Origin: Dissophora ornata
Lineage: Eukaryota; Mortierellomycota; Mortierellomycetes; Mortierellales; Mortierellaceae
Assembly: GCA_025201705.1 (NCBI GenBank)
Contig: MU617270.1
Span: forward strand, 1-17,328
Reading direction: 5' to 3'
Length of the DNA: 17,328 bases
Part shown: positions 1 through 9,260 of the stretch, in pieces
Numbering within the stretch: the stretch's first letter is position 1
How the letters are laid out: every line of letters begins with the position of its first letter
Notes under the pieces: generated by a model
The model's input: only the letters and a program-made list of their open reading frames with translations
Database searches by the model: none
What the model was told of the DNA's origin: nothing
Translations under genes and position numbers: made by a program

Positions 1-352
1 GGGGGGGGCGCAATGTTTAGCGCGACAAACTTCCGTGGAGTTGGATGAGCAAAGGACCAGCGTTCCTGTTGGAAAGAAGAAATGAACAGCGATGATGGAG
101 ACACGCGCGGAGAGTAAGCGAGAACTGGTGGGTGAGGGGGGGACACGGTGTACCGTACCCGCAGAATGTATGCCTGTTTTTAGGTCCGCAAAAAAACATG
201 GTTGTGGTGTTTGGTTGGCCGAGGTTTATTTTGGGCTGCCATACACCAACCCGTCGCGACTGCAGTTGTGGAAAAAAAAAAAGAATGCACCCGGCACAGG
301 AATAGCACGAATAGCACGAATAGCTCGCGCTCTCACCCATTGAGAGTGTCCC
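1..352. other. Non-coding stretch, no gene recognised
   Basis: I see no convincing gene here. Two overlapping open frames of about 83 and 107 codons exist on opposite strands, but their translations have no recognisable domain and biased composition. A short direct repeat of about 9 bp (AATAGCACG-like, three copies) lies at 301-326 and an A-run at 270-281. Confidence 0.5.
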
Positions 353-359
353 TTGAGTG

Positions 360-1008
360 AGCGTTCGTTTGGCAGGTCATCCAACAAGTGTGCAATCCTC
401 CTCTTCCTCTTCTCTCCTTCTCTTCACCATCCTCTCCTCATCATCCTTCTCATCGCCCTTCCTCCTCCACCCTCCTCCATCTTCTTCCGCCCCGTCCTCT
501 CCCTCCTCCTCAAACTCGTGGCAGTCTTACTCGCCATCCCTCCCTTGCCCTACTCTAGGCCCTGAACACCCTCTCCTCCGAACATCCCCTCACTAGCCTG
601 CCATCCCACCAGGCGCTCCATTTTCCCCGGATTCCTCACCTCTTCCTTCATCCTCTCGGTATCCTCCCAGCGCGCAGCTTCATTTACGATCATCCACACT
701 AGCTTAAACAACTAGCCCTTTCCTGCTCGCTGCCTAGCTCTCTCTTGTCCCTTGCACATACATCCCACATACCCAACTCTCCTTTCCTTGACAGTTAGCT
801 GGTCTGACTTCTTGCAAAGTCGCGTTACTTTTTACTTATTATTTTTGAACAAGAAAGGTACGGCGCTGCAATACATGTCTGCTCGCTGCCTTGGTACTTG
901 ATGCCAAATGTGGCCATTCCTTGTGCCTATCTATAGCACACTAACCATATTACCCCCTCATTGTCTCTTTGCTCCCTTTGCTCCCTCTTGAACAATACCA
1001 GATCGAGC
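360..1008 (+). promoter_or_regulatory. Pyrimidine-rich promoter and 5' leader of the SH3 protein gene
   Basis: From about 383 to 600 the + strand is almost entirely C and T, and further C/T blocks occur just before the start codon at 960-990. Such C/T tracts are common core-promoter features in fungi. A TATA-like CTATCTATAG lies at 926-935. A 5'-UTR intron is possible (donor GTACGG at 858, branch-like CTAAC at about 942, acceptor CAG ending at 1001), but nothing here proves it. Confidence 0.5.
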
Positions 1009-2112
1009 ATGAAAACATATTCGTCGACAAGGGCGATTATCGCCATTGCTGCTCTTGTAACCTTGATTGGCTCTGTCTCGGTGTTTACGGCCGAAGCAGC
1101 ACCGGTCTTCAATGGCATCAAAGTCAGGGAAGAAACCCAGGGCCAGCCTCTGCATCAGGCAGCAGCCGCCATCCTTGATGGCATGCACAAGCGACAGGCA
1201 GCTACGCCGGTTCACACATCGACCGACGCCAAGACGACGACGACAACGGAAAAGCCAAAGGCGACCACTACAGTAGCGCACACCACCGATCCTGCTGCTA
1301 CAAAGGAAACCAAGACCACTACCAAAGCGGCTGCCACGTCAACCACTCATGCCGCTACTACTGGAGCCTCTTCTGGCACAGCCACTATCAGTGGAAGCTC
1401 CGCTGCCACTGGCTCTACATCTGGAGCGTCTCCCTCGGCAACCTCACCTAGTGCAGGAACGGGCGATAATGGTGTCCCGACCCAGGTTTCCGAGAAGGTC
1501 TTCATTGGCTTGGGAACCGTCGGTGGTTTCTTTGTCTTCGCCTTAGGAGGACTGGCGTTCTGCCGTCACCGCAAGAAGAAGAACCTGGCTTCTGCTCTGC
1601 TGCAGCAGACGGCTCAGTTCAATAATAATAACCCATACGCTAAATTGCCAGAGCCCGCCGCGACTCCCAAGGAGAGCCTTCCCATGACCCCGACCAAGCC
1701 CCTTGGCACGTATACCGTTGTGACGATCTACACGCCTGCTTTGCCTGACGAGATTGAGCTGGGACAGGGTGATTCTGTGACGATCTTGCAAGAGTACGAT
1801 GATGGTTGGTGTATGGGAGTCAACAACACGCGAGGTGGAACGAAGGGAGTCTTCCCAAGACATTGTGTGGAGATGGGACCGTACGAGGGATCGCAGCACG
1901 GAGCTCCAGGTGGCCCTCATTTCCCACCCAGCCCTAGCTTCAAAGCCGCAGCTAACAAGCGTATCAGTTCTATCGCACCAGCCGGTGGCTGGGACGGTCC
2001 TGGATACCATGGCGGCGGCGGTAACTTCCCACCACAGCCCAGCCCACAATACCTTGACCCTAACAAGGGCCAGGGTGGAGATGGCGGATTCTACAACGGC
2101 GGTGGATACTAG
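1009..2112 (+). CDS. Single-pass membrane protein with S/T-rich ectodomain and cytosolic SH3 domain
   Basis: This is an intron-free 367-residue gene. The start is the first ATG after the C/T-rich leader; upstream in-frame codons lack an ATG. Residues 1-30 form a signal peptide (positive n-region, then IIAIAALVTLIG). A dibasic KR at 61-62 looks like a Kex2 site. Residues 65-155 are Thr/Ser/Ala-rich and probably O-glycosylated. A membrane span covers about 164-185 and is followed by a positive stop-transfer cluster (RHRKKK). An SH3 domain spans about 234-288, with an ALYDY-like YTPALPDEIEL, the D-W pair in YDDGW, and GVFPRHCV at the end. The tail is Gly/Pro-rich. Predicted topology is outside to inside, so the SH3 domain would bind proline-rich partners in the cytosol. 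The plan resembles fungal surface sensors and fusion proteins (Sho1, Fus1), but Sho1 has four spans, so no orthologue is claimed. An AATAAA follows at 2281. Confidence 0.9.
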   Translation: MKTYSSTRAIIAIAALVTLIGSVSVFTAEAAPVFNGIKVREETQGQPLHQAAAAILDGMHKRQAATPVHTSTDAKTTTTTEKPKATTTVAHTTDPAATKETKTTTKAAATSTTHAATTGASSGTATISGSSAATGSTSGASPSATSPSAGTGDNGVPTQVSEKVFIGLGTVGGFFVFALGGLAFCRHRKKKNLASALLQQTAQFNNNNPYAKLPEPAATPKESLPMTPTKPLGTYTVVTIYTPALPDEIELGQGDSVTILQEYDDGWCMGVNNTRGGTKGVFPRHCVEMGPYEGSQHGAPGGPHFPPSPSFKAAANKRISSIAPAGGWDGPGYHGGGGNFPPQPSPQYLDPNKGQGGDGGFYNGGGY

Positions 2113-2280
2113 AATGCTATAATCTGTGCTTTATGCAATGCGGTGCAAGTGCAGTTTCTGGCACGGCACGTCTTTGTTTGTTCGTCTCTAGTCATTATCA
2201 CATCACATCGCATCGTTGTTAACTCGTGTCTTTTAGGTTCCCTCCGCCCTTCCTCCCTCGCTCTTATCTGCATTCACTTT

Positions 2281-2286
2281 AATAAA
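2281..2286 (+). terminator. Poly(A) signal of the SH3 protein gene
   Basis: AATAAA lies 168 nt after the stop codon at 2112 and is followed by A-rich sequence at about 2300-2307. It is the only canonical signal close behind this gene on the + strand. Confidence 0.6.
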
Positions 2287-2532
2287 AATCTATCTTTCGA
2301 AAAAAAACAAGGTCTAAAATCCAGGGGTACCAGGCAGAGGTGGACTGAAACTCCAGCTGAGGCCTGTAAATTTTAATGAGAGTTCTTACCCACCGACGTT
2401 GATGTTCAGATGACGGTCTCTCTACATGCTCCTACTGGCTCTGCCAGCCTGTGTTGTAGCATTGCTTGAGAGCCACGAGAGTGAGGCTATAAATAAAGGG
2501 AAGGAAAAGAGGAAGGGCGAAAGAAGAAAGGC

Positions 2533-2652
2533 AGGAAGGAGGACAGGAAGGAACACAGGAAGGAACACAGGAAGGAACACAGGAAGGAACACAGGAAGGA
2601 ACACAGGAAGGAACACAGGAAGAAAGACAGGAAGGAAAGGAGGAAGGAAAGG
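2533..2652. repeat. 12-bp polypurine minisatellite
   Basis: The unit AGGAAGGAACAC is repeated six times without error from 2545 to 2616. Degenerate copies flank it (2533-2544 and 2617-2652), giving roughly ten units. The + strand is nearly all purine apart from the C residues. The period is a multiple of three, so all frames stay open through the array: a TGRN repeat on the + strand and Cys/Val/Pro/Ser or Phe/Leu/Pro repeats on the - strand. These frames have no start context, domain or neighbouring exon and are treated as by-products of the repeat. Confidence 0.95.
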
Positions 2653-4240
2653 ACAGAAAAAGAAGAAAGGAGGTTGATGGACCCATAAATGGGACGACGA
2701 TAAAAACATCGGAGGCGCTGCTTTGATGCGTCCATGATGGGAACGACACATGTTTTAAGGTGTGAGGTGACGCATGTGTGTTTGTAATGGAAGCACATGT
2801 GTGCAGCAACAGGCGCTGGGGAGTGGGCGACGACCTCTAAATGACGGAAGGATCGCCCAAATTTCTTTCTCGCGGCCACCAATCGCAGCAGCGCGACCAG
2901 TTGCACAAGCGGGCCAAGAACGCAACTTCCGGCTTTGGTGCGCCCATTCCCAATGGACTGCAACAGTGCACCTGATCAGTCATCCTCATCTCATCTCATC
3001 TCTCATTCAGTTAATCCCTCGCTCGCCCTCACCGTGCGCCCACTCCCCGACAACGCCTTGCTCTCTGCCCTTGTGATTACGACGTCCAGTAAGCGACAAT
3101 TGAACAGCGCGTGAATTGCAGCAGAACGCACTAAAGCGCGCGAGCCCATTTTCCTTCTCCCGAAATAACAACGTGGCATTGAGGTCTCTCGTTGTCATTC
3201 CCATTCTCATTCTCACTCTCCCTCCACCTCCCTCCGTTCACTCTACATTGCATCTCCTCCTCTCAGCCATTCCACTCATCCAACCATTTGACCACTTGTC
3301 GTTGCCGCTCCATATTCCCGCCCCTGAAATGTAATTATCCGATTACCCGTCTCATTTCTACCGTGCAATTGCACATTCCATCTTTGGAATAATCAACGAC
3401 AGAGAGGGGAAGACACACCGTAGTGCAACACACAAAGCGGACAGTGCTCTCACACATCCGTAGATAGTGAGTTTAGCGTAGCAGCTGCCTCTTGGGATGT
3501 TTTCTTGGCGGTTCCGGGCTTGACACAGGACTGGTTGCCCGAGGTGATTGTTGGATCGAGGGAGGGAGGGAAGGGGATTGAGGATCCACCCTAGTAACGT
3601 TCATCCGCGGTGGTACAGTCACGCACTCTGATTCTTGTGTCCAGTGGCCGCCACAGAAAACATATCCGAAGATAGTCCTTCCCGTCGTATTTTTCGCCTT
3701 CCCCGCACAACAACACATCCCTAATGACCCATTCATCTCTTTCGCCCCACTATTCCTATCGCTCGTTTACCCAGTAATCTATCCAACCATTCTTCCGCGC
3801 GGTATCCGATACCCAATCCTCAGTGTTCATCATCGCTGTCGACTCTCGGCTCTCGCTCTTAATTCCAATCACATTATTCTTTAGAGCCTGGACGCCTGAC
3901 TTGCAAATACCAGATCCTCGGCTCAAGCCATGTTAACCTTGTTACCTTGTTGTCTCTTCGCTCATATTCTCTCTGTATACCTGGCTCTCCCCTTTTTCGT
4001 TGCCTCTCTGTCTTTCACCCTCATCTTAAAAGTCAACGGTTTCTTCCGTCTTCTGTTATCTTTTCCTTCTCAGCTCTCGTTTCTCATCTTCTTTTTTTTC
4101 TTTTTTTTTCAATTCTATTCCTGCACAAAGTAGCGTGCAGACCATTCATACCTCGTCGTACGTCTGTCACAATCCGCACAATATCACACCCGACTTCCTT
4201 TAATCAAAAAACAAGCAGCGACTGATCTCAGCCAGGACAC
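2653..4240 (+). promoter_or_regulatory. Intergenic region and long 5' leader of the Zn2Cys6 factor gene
   Basis: No gene is supported here. From about 2980 the + strand carries repeated pyrimidine blocks (for example 2983-3010, 3190-3300, 3950-4120), ending in T-runs at 4091-4110 just before the start codon. This fits a complex promoter plus a long leader for the regulator at 4241. Short open frames occur on both strands, including an upstream ATG at 3930 that opens a 67-codon hydrophobic frame, but composition alone explains them. A leader intron ending in CTTCTCAG near 4072 is conceivable. Confidence 0.45.
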
Positions 4241-7200
4241 ATGCACCCGTACCCGGCATATAACAGCAACCGGCACGATGGTACCACCTATCCCGGACAG
4301 CCATTGTCTGTCATACCAGGCTCCTCGTCGTCAACGACGATATCGACACCGGTATCGCTGTCTACACCTGCATCCGGGCTCGCATCCGGACTCGCATCTG
4401 CGTCGGCCTCAGCCTGGCCAGCATCACCGTACGACCTGCACACGCCCCAAGGGCAGCTGCAACAACCACAGCTATCATATCGCCATCACTCTCATCCATC
4501 ACAGCAAGACGGATCTATAGGTAGCTCTCGTTCAATTCCGCCCTTTGCAGATCTCAACACCTTCAGTCTGAACACAGGTGGGCTTGTTTCTGACCCAGGG
4601 GTAATCTTCCAATTGCACCACCCTTCTCCCGATCCCTTGGACGCGACGCGCTCGATGTCACGGATCCAGGATGAATTTTCTCTTCCTCAGCTACCCGGAA
4701 AAGCACGCAAGAGGCATAAGGTGGCCACTTCGTGTAATCGCTGTCGTCAAAATAAGGTACAGACGTCACCGGCCTGCAAGCCAATTTGACTGTAACCATC
4801 ATTGCCATTTTGCGTATGTTCTAACACTATTGATACTCTTTCCTACGGACTATGTGCTTTCTTGGATCTTCTAGCGCAAATGCGATAGCGGAGTGCCTTG
4901 CTCCAATTGCAAGAGGAACAACGTTGATTGCTGTTACACCGACGCTCAGCTCTCACGCACCATTTGGGGCGACTCGCCGTTGAGTCAAGAGAAGGTAGTT
5001 GGCGTCACTGCTAACCGACCCAATGCTTCTGGTACAATTCGAAGCACTCTCCTGTCACCAAATGGGATTGGCTCCTCAAGTCCCTACCCACTCTTCTACC
5101 CAGGATATAATATGTCGAACGACCAACTGAGCATCAACCGTCAGCAGCAAGTCCTTTCTGCCCAGTCACGAAACTTATCCAAAGCCCTGAGAGTCACTCA
5201 ACAGGGTTCTCAGTTTCCCACACGTCTCCATCCAAAAGAATCGTCGATGGTTGGCGAAAGCGGACAGCCCAGAGTAGGGGGGTTGGGTCAGGCTGTAGGA
5301 ATAACCTCGGTTCAACGGACCGCAAGTTCATCCTCCATTGGAGGGCAACCGCAGCCACATGCCGCACGGCCCATGGGCAACGCGGCTGACCAGCTACAGT
5401 CAAGAACTTCTTGGCAACATGATCCAGCAAATCGACCATTTCCTTCGATGATGCACTCGCAGGTTCAAAGTACACAAGGGCTGCGACATCAACAACAGCA
5501 ACAGACTTACGCAACAGCAGACAGAGAATCTGACTTATCTTCTGGGATTATAATGCAAGGTGAATATGACAATCGAAACATGCGTTACATGAGACCGTCC
5601 GCAGATGCCCAAAAGGGCTTGAGTCTATTTCCGTCTGCATATTCGGATTACGAAAGCCTCTCTCTTGCGACATTTCCTGCAACGGTCGATACTGCCACGA
5701 TGGCGCCACCGCCGCTTGCCATTGCAGCTTCTAGTTCTCCGTTGAAGTTCTCGGGGGCAGATAATGGAGGCGAGATGGGACCATCATCGGACCATGCCTC
5801 ATATACCCAACAGCGCCACGACTTTGATCTCCTCCCATCCATCTCTCTCGCGCCGCTGCAACAACAGCGGAAACATGAGCATGAGCAGCATCGTCAGCTC
5901 AGCAATCACAGCTCAACATTTGTGAGCGCGCTGCAGCAGATATTACCGCCAAATAGTTCTCCCATTGTGAGTGGTTCACATCATGCCATTTATCCGGCCG
6001 CGCCATCCATATCCACAATTGACGGTGGGACCTCCTCTTCATCGGGCTCATACAGTCCGCTTGATCCCTGGCAAGCGCCGACCCTGGGGGGCAATGATTT
6101 CTCTGCACTTTATGCTGGAGCTAGTGTTCACCACTCTGCTGGCGGCCATCAACAGCAGGGCCGGTCGTCGCAGAGCGTTTCTCCCCAAGGTTTCCCGTCG
6201 GTGCACAGCAATAAAGTTCAGGTTGATGAAACCGTGGCGGCTATGCTTGCCGAAGAGCGGCTTAAAGAGTCCAAGAGGATGCAGAAGATTGCAAACGACA
6301 TGCTTGCGATCAAGAAGTATGATCTCAGTATCAGGATCCCGCGCCACATTTCGCAGGAGCAGGACGAATTCTTTATTTTCTCTGAACCATATTCGAGCAC
6401 AGACGTTGCGGACATTCCAGGTCATCTGCAGCTGCTCCCTCGCGACGCGAATTATCTCGCGGACGTGTTCTTTGAGGTACAAATGTTGATTTACGTGTAT
6501 TCAAATGTGCTGTGTGTACTATTTTTGTTGTGCATCCAGAGTTTAACAGTGCTTCTCTGCATTGCTAGAATGCCTACTTCTACTATCCTATCATCAACCG
6601 CACGGTTGTGGAACTGTGCATGATGGAGCCACAGACCCCTCAGGCACTGTTCATGCTGAACATAGTCTTCATGACGGCTTGCAAGCATCTTGGTCGAATG
6701 AGTGATATCAAACGTGCCATTCAGTTCCGAGAGCGCGCAAGAGGTAGAGCCATTTCAATTCTTCCCGTTTTTAACAGGACACTTTTCGCGCGTTAAACAT
6801 TCATTGCTGATCTCATGGTCTCCTACTTCTTGTTCACAATAATAGAGGTGCGGTTCTACATCGATACCGGGGTCCGCCTCAGCAGAATGCAAGCTATCCT
6901 ACTTGGCTCCTTGGTCGTCTATGGAGTCTTCAAATCCGTCCTTGGCTTCACAGAGGTCTGTGGCACCTACTCCGCTCTCTCTGCCACGCCATCCCTTGCT
7001 ACAAACGACTCTTTCGACGACGCCTTCCCAGATCTCCACGTTGAGTCCCAATCCATACAGGCCAAGAAATGTACCATCCCTGAAGCGGCCTATCAGGTGC
7101 GACTCTGGACCTTCTGGGGGCTCTACATCCGAGACTCGATCTCAAGACTGTATTTCGGATGGCCTCATGGATTGGATTCGATGGCTGTCACGGCTGAATT

Positions 7201-9094
7201 ACCAAAGATTGAAGGGAGTGTAGGGCTTGGAGGGAATAGGGGTCTGCCGAGCCAGATGCATACTAAAGTCACCGGAAAGAGGAGAGATTCGCCGTTCACT
7301 CGAGATCATAATACGCAGTCCGATAAGAGGCATATGGCGCATCCGGAAGGAGTTACTGATCGGGCGAACTATCGAAGTACGCAGCCCGATAGCGATGACG
7401 ATGACGATGACGACGACGATCCAGCAGGCCAAGATCGGGACGAGAAGCTGCAGCTCGGCTCTCTGCAAGGAATCGATGAGTTCCGGAAGGGCGGGCCTAA
7501 TAACTCTGGTAGAAGTGCAAGAGGATTAAACATGGAGCCGTTCTCGGTTCTGTCGCCCAAGATTCTGGAGCAGCAAAGTCGCCATTGTCATCCAGCTCAT
7601 CAGACAGACACTGAAACAAACTCGCCTGTGGACCAACAGGAGCTCAATCTGCATATGGAGCGCATGAAGTTGATACTCGATGCTGAAGACGACACGACGG
7701 ACAGCGGATCCTACGCCCGTGTGCTGTTCTTGGAGGAGATTCGGTTGTGGTCGTTGGGACGCCGTGTTGCACTTTATCTCGCTGGCCGAATGAGTATCAC
7801 AGCACCATCGGCCTGCCCGACTGTTGCCCCACCCTCGTCTAGGACTAAGACGCCATCACTATCGTCACTACCGTCATCTGCAACAGCGGGTCAGGAGTCT
7901 GGATTGTTTCCTGCAGCGGATTGGTTGGCATCAAGTGCTCATAAACTGGCGGGTCAGTGGTCTGAGCAGGCATGGATTCGGGATCAAGAACTGCAGATCC
8001 TGCAGGCAGATTTGATTGCTTGGGAGAAGGCATTGCCGGATCATCTGAGGTTCCGAGCGGATGTGGATCAAAGCGATGTCAATCACAAGGTCAATGGCAA
8101 AATGGGTACGTTTTTTTATTTATATTTTTTTTGGGAGAATGTTACATGGTTTTCCTGTGAGTTGCGATGCTAAAACTTCATTTCAAACATTTCATTTTCG
8201 CGAAACTACGCATCATTTTTTTTAGGTTTGCTGATCATGTCGTACTACACAATCACGATCATGCTTCAGACATCCTATCTCCCGATCCCCCAGTGCACGT
8301 CGCCCTCTCGCTCGCGTGCATCCTCTGCAAAGCCAGGCGATCGTAGCAGCTCAAAAGAAGCAGGAGACGCGTTTAGAAAATCTAACACCGCGGTAGCAGG
8401 ATCTCCAGGAGGTCTACAGTCAACCCAGTCTGCTGTAGCCGCGATATCCCCAGCGGACGCTACTCATTCTACGCAGCAGCAGCAACAACAACGGCGCCAG
8501 CAACAAAAACAGTTCCAACCTTCCCAAGACCACAGCGAATACTTCAACACCGCCCACCAGATATGTACCGAGCTCTCGAACGTCCTCCTCCACCACGTCG
8601 AACTCATGTTAGACACTTATCCGGACTGGTGCACTATCCAGGCTAAAATCAACCATGCTCTCACAGCAGCGCTTCGTGTTTCTTGTCTCAATGCCAAACT
8701 GAGTAGCAACTCTAGTCCGGCCAGACAAGAAGCCAAAGCAGGGTTTAAGATGGGGTCGGATTTGTTCAAGAAATTGGCATTGATGCCGTACCCGTTGACG
8801 ATTCGAGATTGGCCTGTGGAAGAGGATGTGCAATTGATGATGGAAATCGAAGAGGAGTTTAAGGAAATGATGGTGACACAGGAGGAGCGGCAGGCCGCTT
8901 TGTCATCGTCAGGAGCAGCAGCGGAGCATTTGACCGCGGACGGGGTGTCGATGGGCGAGGCCATCGATGCTGGTGTAGCTGTCGGGGAGGAAGGAGAACA
9001 GGAGCGCACGTTTGGAGTGCGACAACAGCCTATCTTTGGGATAGCTGAGGATGATTACAAGTTTGAATTCTATCATGGCTCAACATCACAATAA
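4241..9094 (+). CDS. Zn(II)2Cys6 fungal-specific transcription factor
   Basis: Predicted nuclear DNA-binding regulator; the target genes are unknown. Five exons fit in frame: 4241-4756, 4875-6476, 6569-6743, 6846-8105 and 8226-9094, giving 1473 residues. The first intron has a CTAAC branch at 4821. After an S/A/P-rich N terminus and a basic PGKARKRHK stretch comes the binuclear cluster: cysteines at 165, 168, 175, 181, 184 and 191, i.e. CX2CX6CX5CX2CX6C. Residues 192-640 are Ser/Gln/Pro-rich and probably disordered. The middle homology region (Fungal_trans type) starts near 700 (FFENAYFYYPIINR at the exon 2/3 joint) and continues through RFYIDTGVRLSRMQA and RDSISRLYFGWPHG to about 880. A low-complexity insert of about 145 residues, with ten consecutive Asp at 947-956, then precedes further helical sequence (LFLEEIRLWSLGRRVALYL). 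A Gln-rich tract lies near 1267-1279. At about 1470 residues it is longer than most members (600-1000). The domain call is secure; the exact exon ends are inferred. Confidence 0.9.
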
Positions 9095-9095
9095 A
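9090..9095 (+). terminator. Poly(A) signal overlapping the stop of the Zn2Cys6 gene
   Basis: AATAAA overlaps the TAA stop at 9092-9094. This is very early for a 3' end, so a later A-rich element (GATAAA at about 9181-9186) may be used instead. Either choice would leave little space, or an overlap, with the convergent eL42 transcript. Confidence 0.35.
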
Positions 9096-9170
9096 AAATG
9101 CCAGTAAAAATGCGCTGCGCGCGTTTACATCCAAAAAAAGAGGTTAAAACGAGCCAATCTGTGGGATCTT

Positions 9171-9176
9171 TTTATT
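9171..9176 (-). terminator. Poly(A) signal of the eL42 gene
   Basis: Read on the - strand this is AATAAA, 84 nt beyond the eL42 stop at 9261. It sits between two convergent genes whose stop codons are only 166 bp apart. Confidence 0.6.
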
Positions 9177-9260
9177 AGAGGATAAAAAACAGGCAGACTG
9201 AGCAATGGGGTTCGTTCACAGCATGTTTCTTTTTTTCCGGGGGACAACAGACAAAACAGT

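Noticed and set aside
17..343. Overlapping open frames on both strands at the window start
   Set aside because: No recognisable domain, odd composition (Tyr-Ser-Cys repeats from a short DNA repeat), and mutual overlap; neither has supporting context.
1543..2049. 168-codon - strand frame opposite the SH3 protein
   Set aside because: Antisense shadow of a well-supported coding sequence with a clear SH3 domain.
2426..2809. Open frames through the minisatellite encoding TGRN-type or Cys/Val/Pro/Ser repeats
   Set aside because: The 12-bp period keeps every frame open, so openness is not evidence of coding; there is no domain outside the repeat.
3473..3736. 87-codon frame on the - strand in the Zn2Cys6 leader region
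   Set aside because: Proline-rich low-complexity translation without a domain, within a region best read as promoter and leader.
3930..4133. Hydrophobic 67-codon upstream frame before the Zn2Cys6 gene
   Set aside because: Its Leu/Phe content comes from the pyrimidine-rich leader; a regulatory uORF is possible but unsupported.
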